A stretch of 9,458 bases of DNA from Lachnospiraceae bacterium (lineage in GTDB: Bacteria; Bacillota_A; Clostridia; Lachnospirales; Lachnospiraceae): assembly GCA_017390645.1 (NCBI GenBank), contig JAFPAZ010000050.1, positions 1 to 9,458 on the forward strand, given 5' to 3'. The position numbers and the translations under genes were made by a program. This document shows positions 1 through 4,765 of the stretch, in pieces. Numbering within the stretch: the first letter of the stretch is position 1; each line of letters starts with the position of its first letter. The notes under the pieces are model-generated. The model was not told the origin of the DNA. It did not search any database and worked only from the letters and a program-made list of their open reading frames with translations.

Positions 1-933
1 AATACATATGTAGTTGGTATTCATGGAAACTTTGATGATGCCCAGACTGGTGTTAAAAATATGTTTTCTGATAAGGAACTTGCAAAAGTGATGGATGCCG
101 CAGGATACCAGTTCTCTTCCGCAAATTCCATTAATATTGGACGTCTGGTACCTCAGATTGTTTACTATGTTTATGCTTATACGAGATTATTGGCTCAGGG
201 CGAAATTAAAGATGGCGAAAAGATAAATGTCGTGGTTCCAACTGGAAACTTTGGTAATATTTTGGCAGCTTATTATGCGAAAGAAATGGGACTTCCGGTT
301 GCTAAGTTTATCTGTGCTTCTAATGATAATAAGGTTTTATATGATTTCTTCAGTACAGGTTGCTATGACAGAAACAGAGAATTTATATTAACCACTTCTC
401 CATCTATGGATATTTTGATCTCAAGTAACTTAGAAAGATTAATATATAAGATTGCCGGTTGTGATTCCAATAAAAACAAAGAATTAATGGAGAACCTGGT
501 AAAAGAAGGAAAATACAGTATTTCAGATGAAATGAAGGCTCAACTTGCTGAATTTTATGGAAACTATGCAAAAGAAACAGAAACAGCTTCTACGATCAAG
601 AAGGTATATGAATCAGATGGTTACATTTTAGATACGCATACTGCAGTTGCAGCTACAGTGTATGATAAATATCTTGCAGATACCAAGGATACCGCTAAGA
701 CAATCATTGCTTCCACAGCAAGTCCGTTTAAGTTTACACGCAGTGTTATGAACGCCATTGATGAAGCATATGATGCGAAATCAGATTTTGAATTGGTAGA
801 TGAATTATCTTCTTTAGCTAAGGTTAAAGTTCCGCAGGCCATTGAAGATATCAGAAATGCAGAAGTATTACATGATACTGTTTGTGATAAGACAGAAATG
901 TTAGATACTGTTAAGAAGATTTTAGGAATTTAA
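1..933 (+). CDS. thrC: Threonine synthase, C-terminal part (5' end outside the window)
   Basis: PLP-dependent fold-type II enzyme that converts O-phosphohomoserine to threonine plus phosphate in the cytosol. The reading frame is open from base 1; residues encoded before the first visible ATG (position 61) read GNFDDAQTGVK, a typical ThrC segment, so the ATG at 61 is internal. The glycine-rich PTGNFGNILAAYYA stretch (encoded near 238-282) and the ASTASPFKF segment near the C-terminus are also typical of ThrC. About 310 residues are present; clostridial ThrC proteins are near 490-500 residues, so roughly 180 N-terminal residues, including the PLP lysine, lie outside. The gene ends in TAA and is followed by two hairpins, so it probably ends a transcript. 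Family assignment is secure. Confidence 0.93.
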   Translation, partial: NTYVVGIHGNFDDAQTGVKNMFSDKELAKVMDAAGYQFSSANSINIGRLVPQIVYYVYAYTRLLAQGEIKDGEKINVVVPTGNFGNILAAYYAKEMGLPVAKFICASNDNKVLYDFFSTGCYDRNREFILTTSPSMDILISSNLERLIYKIAGCDSNKNKELMENLVKEGKYSISDEMKAQLAEFYGNYAKETETASTIKKVYESDGYILDTHTAVAATVYDKYLADTKDTAKTIIASTASPFKFTRSVMNAIDEAYDAKSDFELVDELSSLAKVKVPQAIEDIRNAEVLHDTVCDKTEMLDTVKKILGI

Positions 934-944
934 GAGAAAAACAG

Positions 945-979
945 AACGTAGATAAGTATAAGTTACGTTAGAATTTTTT
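945..979 (+). terminator. Weak terminator-like hairpin after thrC
   Basis: AACGTA at 945-950 pairs with TACGTT at 964-969 across a 13-base loop. Four bases later there is a run of six T (974-979). The stem is short and AT-rich, so this would be a weak intrinsic terminator. It starts 12 bases after the thrC stop codon. Confidence 0.4.
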
Positions 980-997
980 GTCATAATGTGATGGTGA

Positions 998-1050
998 TAC
1001 AAAGTGCATTTCTTTTCGTAAAAAAAATAGGGAAAGAAATGTGCTTTGTA
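998..1050 (+). terminator. Long hairpin downstream of thrC, probable terminator
   Basis: Bases 998-1017 pair with 1031-1050 to give a stem of about 20 bp with three G-T wobbles and no bulge. The loop is 13 bases and contains eight A. There is no T-run directly after the stem, but the following bases (about 1055-1069) are T-rich. It could terminate thrC together with the smaller hairpin upstream, or act as an mRNA-stabilising 3' end. The pairing is seen directly; the role is inferred. Confidence 0.5.
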
Positions 1051-1090
1051 ATATGTATGTTTTGTTTTTCGGTTTAAAAAGATGGTTTAA

Positions 1091-1096
1091 GGGGAG
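1091..1096 (+). promoter_or_regulatory. Shine-Dalgarno site that bears on the prepilin peptidase start
   Basis: GGGGAG at 1091-1096 (AAGGGGAG from 1089) is the only good ribosome-binding site near this gene. It lies 8 bases before an in-frame ATT (1105) and directly abuts an out-of-frame ATG (1097). The in-frame TTG at 1129 has no such site. This is why a start upstream of 1129 is preferred. Confidence 0.55.
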
Positions 1097-1104
1097 ATGT
1101 TTTT

Positions 1105-1527
1105 ATTCAAATATTTAATTTTATTGTATTGTATGGGTCTATGATTCTGATAGCATATCATGATATGAAAGAAAGAAAAATCTATAATTCGATTCTGATT
1201 TTTATGATTCTTGTCCGGTTAGGCATGTTTTGCTTAAATTTTTTATATCCAAATTTTAAAATTCCAGTGAAAGAAAATGTAATAGCAGCTTTGGTAGTTT
1301 TTTTTATGTTTTTATGTATGAAAATGCTGAATCCTTCAGGGATAGGTATGGGGGATGTAAAACTTGTTTTTGTGTTGGGGTTATTTCTTGGTTATGATAT
1401 TTTTGGAATCGTAAGTGTTGCTATGTTCTTTCTTTTTTTCTATGTAAGTATCGGAAAAAAGAAGAAACATATGGAACTTCCCTTTGCGCCTTTTGTCTTG
1501 TTGACCATGATTTTACGGTGGATTTAG
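1105..1527 (+). CDS. Small stand-alone prepilin peptidase (A24 family)
   Basis: Membrane aspartyl protease of the type IV prepilin / archaellin peptidase family, which cleaves the leader from pilin-like precursors. The two catalytic aspartates are visible: the Asp in AYHDMKERKIYN and the Asp in GMGDVKLV. Hydrophobic segments follow through to the C-terminus. At about 140 residues it lacks the N-terminal zinc/methylase half of PilD-type enzymes and resembles CpaA/TadV-like short forms. The start is uncertain. TTG at 1129 gives a 132-residue protein with a truncated first membrane helix and no ribosome-binding site. ATT at 1105 restores a 16-residue hydrophobic stretch and is 8 bases from GGGGAG. 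An ATG at 1097 is in another frame because of a 5-bp duplication. No pilin gene is visible nearby, so its substrate is unknown. Confidence 0.75.
   Translation: MQIFNFIVLYGSMILIAYHDMKERKIYNSILIFMILVRLGMFCLNFLYPNFKIPVKENVIAALVVFFMFLCMKMLNPSGIGMGDVKLVFVLGLFLGYDIFGIVSVAMFFLFFYVSIGKKKKHMELPFAPFVLLTMILRWI
1124..1133 (+). repeat. Tandem 5-bp duplication (TTGTA x2) at the prepilin peptidase 5' end
   Basis: TTGTA occurs twice in direct tandem (1124-1128, 1129-1133). Reading from the ATG at 1097 gives a hydrophobic peptide that stops at TGA 1142-1144. Removing one TTGTA copy would join that ATG in frame with the peptidase, giving an N-terminus MFLFKYLILLYGSMIL. The repeat is seen; that it is a recent slippage event is inferred. 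Confidence 0.6.
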
Positions 1528-1625
1528 GCTGTTTAAAGGAATAACTTAAGGAAAAGAATCACTTTCACATAAAATATTATAGTTTTGCAATTACCTAATA
1601 TGAAAAAAGAAAGAGGAGAGAAAAC

Positions 1626-2054
1626 ATGAAATATACTCCAATGATAAAAAAGGCAATGAAAATAGCATATGAGGCACACCATGGGCAGGTAGATAAAGCA
1701 GGAATTCCCTATATATTTCATCCTATTCATTTAGCTGAACAAATGGAAGATGAGATAAGCATTTGTGTAGCTTTATTGCATGATGTAATAGAGGATACAG
1801 ATGTTTCAGCAGAAAAATTAAGGCAGGAAGGAATCAGTGAAACCGTGATTCATAATATAATGCTGCTTACAAAAGGTAGGGGAGAAGACTACATGGATTA
1901 TTTAGAGCGGATAAAATCCAGCGAAATAGCGGTAAAAGTAAAACTCGCTGATCTAAAACATAATAGTGATAGCTCGCGGTTGTCTGACATCACAAAGACA
2001 GACGAGAAGCGTATGGAAAAATATCAGGAAGCCATACTTCGATTGACACATTGA
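1626..2054 (+). CDS. Stand-alone HD-domain protein, likely (p)ppGpp hydrolase-like (small alarmone hydrolase type)
   Basis: A 142-residue protein that corresponds to only the hydrolase domain of RelA/SpoT-type enzymes. Visible motifs are AHHGQVDKAGIPYIFHP (residues 17-33, metal-binding His32), LLHDVIEDT (50-58, the HD pair H52-D53 plus the E56-D57 needed for pyrophosphate hydrolysis) and VKLADLKHNSD (105-115, metal ligand D109). No synthetase, TGS or ACT domain is present, so it should remove rather than make alarmone. A good AGGAG site (1614-1618) sits 7 bases before the ATG. The substrate could be (p)ppGpp or another phosphorylated nucleotide; the sequence alone does not decide. Its stop codon overlaps the -35 element of the next promoter. 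Confidence 0.82.
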   Translation: MKYTPMIKKAMKIAYEAHHGQVDKAGIPYIFHPIHLAEQMEDEISICVALLHDVIEDTDVSAEKLRQEGISETVIHNIMLLTKGRGEDYMDYLERIKSSEIAVKVKLADLKHNSDSSRLSDITKTDEKRMEKYQEAILRLTH

Positions 2055-2079
2055 CAAGGAGAAAAAGAAATGCTAACAT
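2051..2079 (+). promoter_or_regulatory. Sigma-A-type promoter for the queuosine operon leader
   Basis: A perfect -35 TTGACA (2051-2056) is separated by 17 bases from TAACAT (2074-2079), a 4/6 match to the -10 consensus. Predicted transcription start is near 2086, immediately before the inverted-repeat element and about 247 bases upstream of queD. The -35 overlaps the stop of the preceding HD gene. Confidence 0.55.
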
Positions 2080-2102
2080 GGTGTAAGTATGAGTTGTTTT
2101 AG
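2070..2102 (+). other. Ten-codon mini-ORF with a Shine-Dalgarno site, possible leader peptide or gene remnant
   Basis: AAGGAG (2056-2061) is 8 bases before ATG 2070, which opens MLTWCKYELF and stops at TAG 2100-2102. The spacing from the HD gene stop (15 bases) looks like the start of a next operon gene cut short where the inverted-repeat element begins. Against this, the region overlaps the predicted promoter, so it would only be translated from read-through transcripts. Low confidence. Confidence 0.2.
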
Positions 2103-2176
2103 AATTGTGCGAGCACAAAGTGCGGAGCAATTCATAGGTATCATGATGTCAAAATACCTTTTGACACCAACTCATA
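2088..2176 (+). repeat. Palindromic, RNA-like element bounded by 9-bp inverted repeats
   Basis: TATGAGTTG (2088-2096) is exactly complementary to CAACTCATA (2168-2176). Inside are GAATTG/CAATTC (2102-2107 with 2128-2133), capped by GCAC-AAA-GTGC (2113-2123). There are also two mutually exclusive hairpins: AGGTAT/ATACCT (2136-2141 with 2154-2159), or TGTCAAAA-TACC-TTTTGACA (2147-2166). The whole could fold as an outer stem closing two hairpins. It starts almost exactly at the predicted transcription start of the que leader. It may be a dispersed palindromic repeat (REP or MITE-like) or a structured 5' UTR domain. I do not recognise a named RNA family. Confidence 0.55.
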
Positions 2177-2195
2177 ATATGAAAATCAGATGATT

Positions 2196-2237
2196 GACAG
2201 TTCGTTTGTACCATCCTGTCGTAAAACAAAACTAGGG
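2196..2237 (+). promoter_or_regulatory. preQ1-I-like riboswitch aptamer
   Basis: P1 is GACAG (2196-2200) pairing with CTGTC (2216-2220). The loop begins TTC and ends in a C just before the P1 3' strand (C2215), the position that pairs with the ligand in preQ1-I aptamers. The tail AAAACAAAACTAGG resembles the A-rich tail and terminal CUA/AAGG of B. subtilis and T. tengcongensis aptamers. The loop is 15 bases, longer than usual, and the P2 pseudoknot pairing is not clean (G2208-C2232 is the best anchor). The location directly upstream of queD-queE-folE-queC supports the class. Ligand assignment is inference. Confidence 0.62.
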
Positions 2238-2276
2238 CATAAGAAAAGGAATTTCTTGTGTTTTGTTTTGTGTGAC
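2218..2276 (+). promoter_or_regulatory. Antiterminator that competes with the aptamer and the terminator
   Basis: AAAACAAAAC (2223-2232, the aptamer tail) is perfectly complementary to GTTTTGTTTT (2260-2269). Pairing can extend by GTCGT (2218-2222, the P1 3' strand plus two bases) with GTGAC (2272-2276), including two wobbles, across a 2-base bulge. The inside is closed by AAGAAA/TTTCTT (2241-2246 with 2252-2257). Forming this structure uses both the aptamer 3' half and the terminator 5' strand, so the states exclude each other. Ligand binding would therefore favour termination. Confidence 0.55.
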
Positions 2277-2306
2277 ATTTTCAGTGATGGAATATGTCAC
2301 TTTTTT
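2272..2306 (+). terminator. Intrinsic terminator (attenuator) in the queD leader
   Basis: GTGACAT (2272-2278) pairs with ATGTCAC (2294-2300). After a single mismatch, TTC/GAA (2280-2282 with 2290-2292) extends the stem. Six T follow at once (2301-2306). It ends 26 bases before the queD ATG, so it is an attenuator and not the end of an upstream gene. The in-frame ATG at 2294 inside this stem is not a plausible start. Confidence 0.78.
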
Positions 2307-2332
2307 GTTTTGAATTAGAAACGGAGGATTAT

Positions 2333-2752
2333 ATGTATATTTTAACAACAAGGGCAGAATTTGATAGTGCTCATTTTCTGTCTGGTTATGAAGGAAAGTG
2401 CAGTAATATTCATGGACACCGATGGAAGGTTGTCATTGAAGTTGCGGCAGATAATTTAGAAGAACAGGGTCAGACAAGAGGTATGTTAGTTGATTTCTCA
2501 AAATTAAAGAAAGACTTGAAAAAGGAAACGGATGCTTTAGATCATACCTTTATTGTAGAAGAAGGAACGCTTAAGGAAAGTCTTGAAAAGGCGTTAAGAG
2601 AAGAAGGATTCCAAATGATTCTGGTACCATTTCGGCCTACGGCAGAGAATTTTTCAAAATACTTTTATTCTAAGATGGCTGGGAAGGGATATAAGGTAAA
2701 GAGAGCCACAGTATATGAAACACCCAATAATTGTGCTAGTTATGAAGAATAG
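2333..2752 (+). CDS. queD: 6-carboxy-5,6,7,8-tetrahydropterin synthase QueD
   Basis: Converts 7,8-dihydroneopterin triphosphate to 6-carboxy-tetrahydropterin, the second step of preQ0 synthesis, in the cytosol. The PTPS fold motifs are visible: zinc ligands His14 (FDSAHF), His27 and His29 (NIHGHRW), catalytic Cys23 (GKCSN), VDFSKLK (53-59), LDH (69-71), PTAEN (102-106) and the substrate-binding Glu129 (VYETPNN). Length 139 residues is slightly above the usual 120-ish, because of an insertion between LDH and PTAEN (residues about 74-100). The start at 2333 is chosen because GGAGG (2323-2327) lies 5 bases upstream; the in-frame ATG at 2294 is inside the terminator. First gene of the queD-queE-folE-queC operon, controlled by the riboswitch leader. 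Confidence 0.93.
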   Translation: MYILTTRAEFDSAHFLSGYEGKCSNIHGHRWKVVIEVAADNLEEQGQTRGMLVDFSKLKKDLKKETDALDHTFIVEEGTLKESLEKALREEGFQMILVPFRPTAENFSKYFYSKMAGKGYKVKRATVYETPNNCASYEE

Positions 2753-2762
2753 GAGAAAGACG

Positions 2763-3425
2763 ATGCTTGAAGTTGTGGAAACTTTTGTCAGTATTAATGG
2801 GGAAGGGCAAAAAGCAGGGCAGCTTGCCTGTTTTATCCGTATGAAAGGATGCAATTTAAATTGTACTTATTGTGATACGAAATGGGCGAATCAGGAAAAT
2901 ACTCCGTTTCAATATAAAACAAAAGAGGAACTTTATGAATGGGTGAAGTCAACAGGGATAAATAATGTAACAATTACCGGAGGGGAACCACTGTTGCAAA
3001 ATGAAATCGGGGAATTATTAAAACTTTTAGCAAAAGATGATGAGCTGAATGTGGAAATAGAAACAAATGGAAGTGTGGATATTGGTTCTTTTATCTTTGA
3101 AAAAAATGCTCCAAGTTTCACCTTGGATTATAAATTAAGTGGCAGCGAAATGAATTCTTTTATGTTAGTAGAGAATTACAAATATATTACCAATAAGGAT
3201 ACTGTGAAATTTGTATGTAAAAGCGAAGAAGATTTTTATCAGGCACTATCTGTAATAAAACAATATCGACTTACAGATATTACAAAGGTATATCTTAGTA
3301 CAGCTTTTGGAGAATTGTCTCCTGCAGATATGGTGGAATTAATGAAGAAAGAGAGATTAAATGGCATAAATCTTCAGTTACAAATGCATAAGTACATCTG
3401 GGATCCGGAAAAGAAAGGGGTATAG
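2763..3425 (+). CDS. queE: 7-carboxy-7-deazaguanine synthase QueE (radical SAM)
   Basis: Radical SAM enzyme that rearranges 6-carboxy-tetrahydropterin to 7-carboxy-7-deazaguanine. Of 220 residues, the GEGQ motif (13-16) precedes the Fe-S cluster motif CNLNCTYC, a standard CX3CX2C (Cys30, Cys34, Cys37). Then come TGGEPLL (72-78, SAM binding), IETNGS (99-104) and LDYKLSGS (121-128). The C-terminal MHKYIWDP resembles the HKYIW ending common in this family. The start at ATG 2763 has AGGAG (2751-2755) overlapping the queD stop; an upstream in-frame ATG (2715) lies inside queD and is unlikely. The 10-base gap to queD indicates tight operon coupling. Confidence 0.93.
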   Translation: MLEVVETFVSINGEGQKAGQLACFIRMKGCNLNCTYCDTKWANQENTPFQYKTKEELYEWVKSTGINNVTITGGEPLLQNEIGELLKLLAKDDELNVEIETNGSVDIGSFIFEKNAPSFTLDYKLSGSEMNSFMLVENYKYITNKDTVKFVCKSEEDFYQALSVIKQYRLTDITKVYLSTAFGELSPADMVELMKKERLNGINLQLQMHKYIWDPEKKGV

Positions 3426-3434
3426 GAGGATAAT

Positions 3435-4025
3435 ATGGCAATCGATAAAGAAGCAATAGAATTTCATATAAAAGAAATCTTAAAAGCATTAGGAGATGAT
3501 CCGGAAAGAGAAGGATTAAAAGACACTCCGAAAAGAGTGGCAAGAATGTATGAAGAAGTTTTTGAAGGAATGAATTACAGTAATGATGATATTGTAAAAA
3601 TGTTTGATAAGACCTTTGAGGAAGAAGATTATTATAATGACTCCAAAGATATGGTAGTGGTAAAGGACATAGAAATCTTCAGCTATTGTGAACACCACAT
3701 GGCATTGATGTATGACATGAAGGTGACAGTTGCTTACCTACCAAAGAAAAGAATCATAGGATTAAGTAAGATTGCAAGAATTGCAGATATGGTAGGGAAA
3801 AGGCTCCAATTACAGGAACGGATTGGTTCTGATATCGCCTATGTTATGAGTAAAATTATTGAATCTGAGGATGTTGCTGTTATCATTGAGGCCAGCCATA
3901 GCTGTATGACGGCGAGGGGAATTAAGAAAACTTCTGCAAAAACACTTTCTACAACATTCCGTGGAGCATTTCAGGAAAATACAGAATTACAGAATAAATT
4001 ATTTATGACTGTAAATAGAGCATGA
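3435..4025 (+). CDS. folE: GTP cyclohydrolase I FolE
   Basis: Converts GTP to 7,8-dihydroneopterin triphosphate, the entry step for both folate and queuosine. Of 196 residues, [16 protein letters not shown] (26-41) is the N-terminal signature. YCEHH (84-88) and SHSCMTARG (154-162) carry the zinc ligands Cys85, His88 and Cys157. [20 protein letters not shown] (111-130) is the substrate-binding core, and STTFRGAF lies near the C-terminus. The segment after CEHH reads MALMYD instead of the more usual aromatic/proline stretch, a mild divergence. AGGAGG overlaps the queE stop, 9 bases before queE's neighbour ATG. Placement between queE and queC suggests this copy feeds preQ0 synthesis; whether another folE serves folate cannot be seen here. 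Confidence 0.93.
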   Translation: MAIDKEAIEFHIKEILKALGDDPEREGLKDTPKRVARMYEEVFEGMNYSNDDIVKMFDKTFEEEDYYNDSKDMVVVKDIEIFSYCEHHMALMYDMKVTVAYLPKKRIIGLSKIARIADMVGKRLQLQERIGSDIAYVMSKIIESEDVAVIIEASHSCMTARGIKKTSAKTLSTTFRGAFQENTELQNKLFMTVNRA

Positions 4026-4035
4026 GATATTGAAA

Positions 4036-4071
4036 ATTGTCTTTTTGACTTTAGTGTCATAATAAGACAAT
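4036..4071 (+). other. Intercistronic hairpin between folE and queC
   Basis: ATTGTCTT (4036-4043) pairs with AAGACAAT (4064-4071), and inside TGAC/GTCA (4046-4049 with 4056-4059) continues the stem. No T-run follows, so it is not an intrinsic terminator. It may be a processing or stability element that adjusts queC relative to folE. The pairing is seen; the role is inferred. Confidence 0.5.
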
Positions 4072-4099
4072 ATTGGAAAAACAAAAATGGAGGTTTACC

Positions 4100-4765
4100 A
4101 TGAAAGAGAAAAAAAAAGCAGTAGTTGTTTTTAGTGGTGGTCAGGACAGTACTACCTGTTTATTTTGGGCAAAGGCCAGATATGAAGAAGTGATTGCTGT
4201 TTCATTTGATTATGGGCAAAAGCACATTATGGAATTAGAATGTGCCAAGACGATATGTAAGAAATACGAAATCAAGCATCATATTATGGATTTGAACCTG
4301 TTAAATCAGCTGGCTCCGAATTCCTTGACAAGAGCAGATATTGCGGTGGATAAGGAAGCACCAAAGGAAGGCACACCGAACAGTTTTGTAGATGGTCGTA
4401 ATTTGTTGTTTCTTAGTTTTGTGGCAGTTTATGCAAAACAGCATGGTATTCATGATATCATTACAGGTGTATCCCAAAGTGATTTTAGCGGATATCCGGA
4501 CTGTAGGGATGTATTTATAAAATCTTTGGTTACCACCCTGGATTTGGCTATGGACTATCATTTTGAAATTATAACTCCTCTTATGTGGATAGATAAAGAG
4601 GAAACATGGGAACTTGCAGATCAACTAGGGGTATTTGACTTGATTCGGGAAGAAACCCTTACTTGTTATAACGGGGTAATTGGATCAGGATGCGGAGAGT
4701 GTCCTTCTTGTAAATTGAGACAAAGAGGACTTGAACATTATATGAAACGGAGAGAAAAGAAGTAA
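4100..4765 (+). CDS. queC: 7-cyano-7-deazaguanine (preQ0) synthase QueC
   Basis: ATP-dependent enzyme that converts 7-carboxy-7-deazaguanine and ammonia to preQ0. The PP-loop SGGQDS (residues 12-17) is near the N-terminus after VVVF. The structural zinc site is the four cysteines of the C-terminal motif: Cys189 (TCYNG), Cys198, Cys201 and Cys204 (CGECPSC). FVDGRN and [10 protein letters not shown] are typical internal segments. Length 221 is normal. The start at 4100 is chosen for GGAGG at 4089-4093, 6 bases upstream; the in-frame ATG at 4073 falls just after an intercistronic hairpin and has no ribosome-binding site. Last dedicated preQ0 gene of the operon; topB begins at the next base after its stop codon. 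Confidence 0.94.
   Translation: MKEKKKAVVVFSGGQDSTTCLFWAKARYEEVIAVSFDYGQKHIMELECAKTICKKYEIKHHIMDLNLLNQLAPNSLTRADIAVDKEAPKEGTPNSFVDGRNLLFLSFVAVYAKQHGIHDIITGVSQSDFSGYPDCRDVFIKSLVTTLDLAMDYHFEIITPLMWIDKEETWELADQLGVFDLIREETLTCYNGVIGSGCGECPSCKLRQRGLEHYMKRREKK

Noticed and set aside
1578..1583. TATAGT as a -10 element for the HD gene
   Set aside because: The matching -35 region (about 1554-1561) has no resemblance to consensus, so I did not call a promoter.
2161..2199. Further TTGACA sequences at 2161-2166 and 2194-2199 as -35 elements
   Set aside because: No acceptable -10 lies 16-18 bases downstream of either. The first is part of the hairpin arm and the second overlaps P1 of the aptamer.
2294..2332. 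Upstream in-frame ATG for queD
   Set aside because: It sits inside the terminator stem without a ribosome-binding site, while ATG 2333 has GGAGG at 5 bases.
2715..2762. Upstream in-frame ATG for queE
   Set aside because: It would overlap queD by 38 bases and adds a sequence not seen in QueE; ATG 2763 has AGGAG.
4301..4624. 107-codon open frame on the minus strand
   Set aside because: Antisense to queC, whose motifs are clear. The peptide is low-complexity and has no family resemblance.
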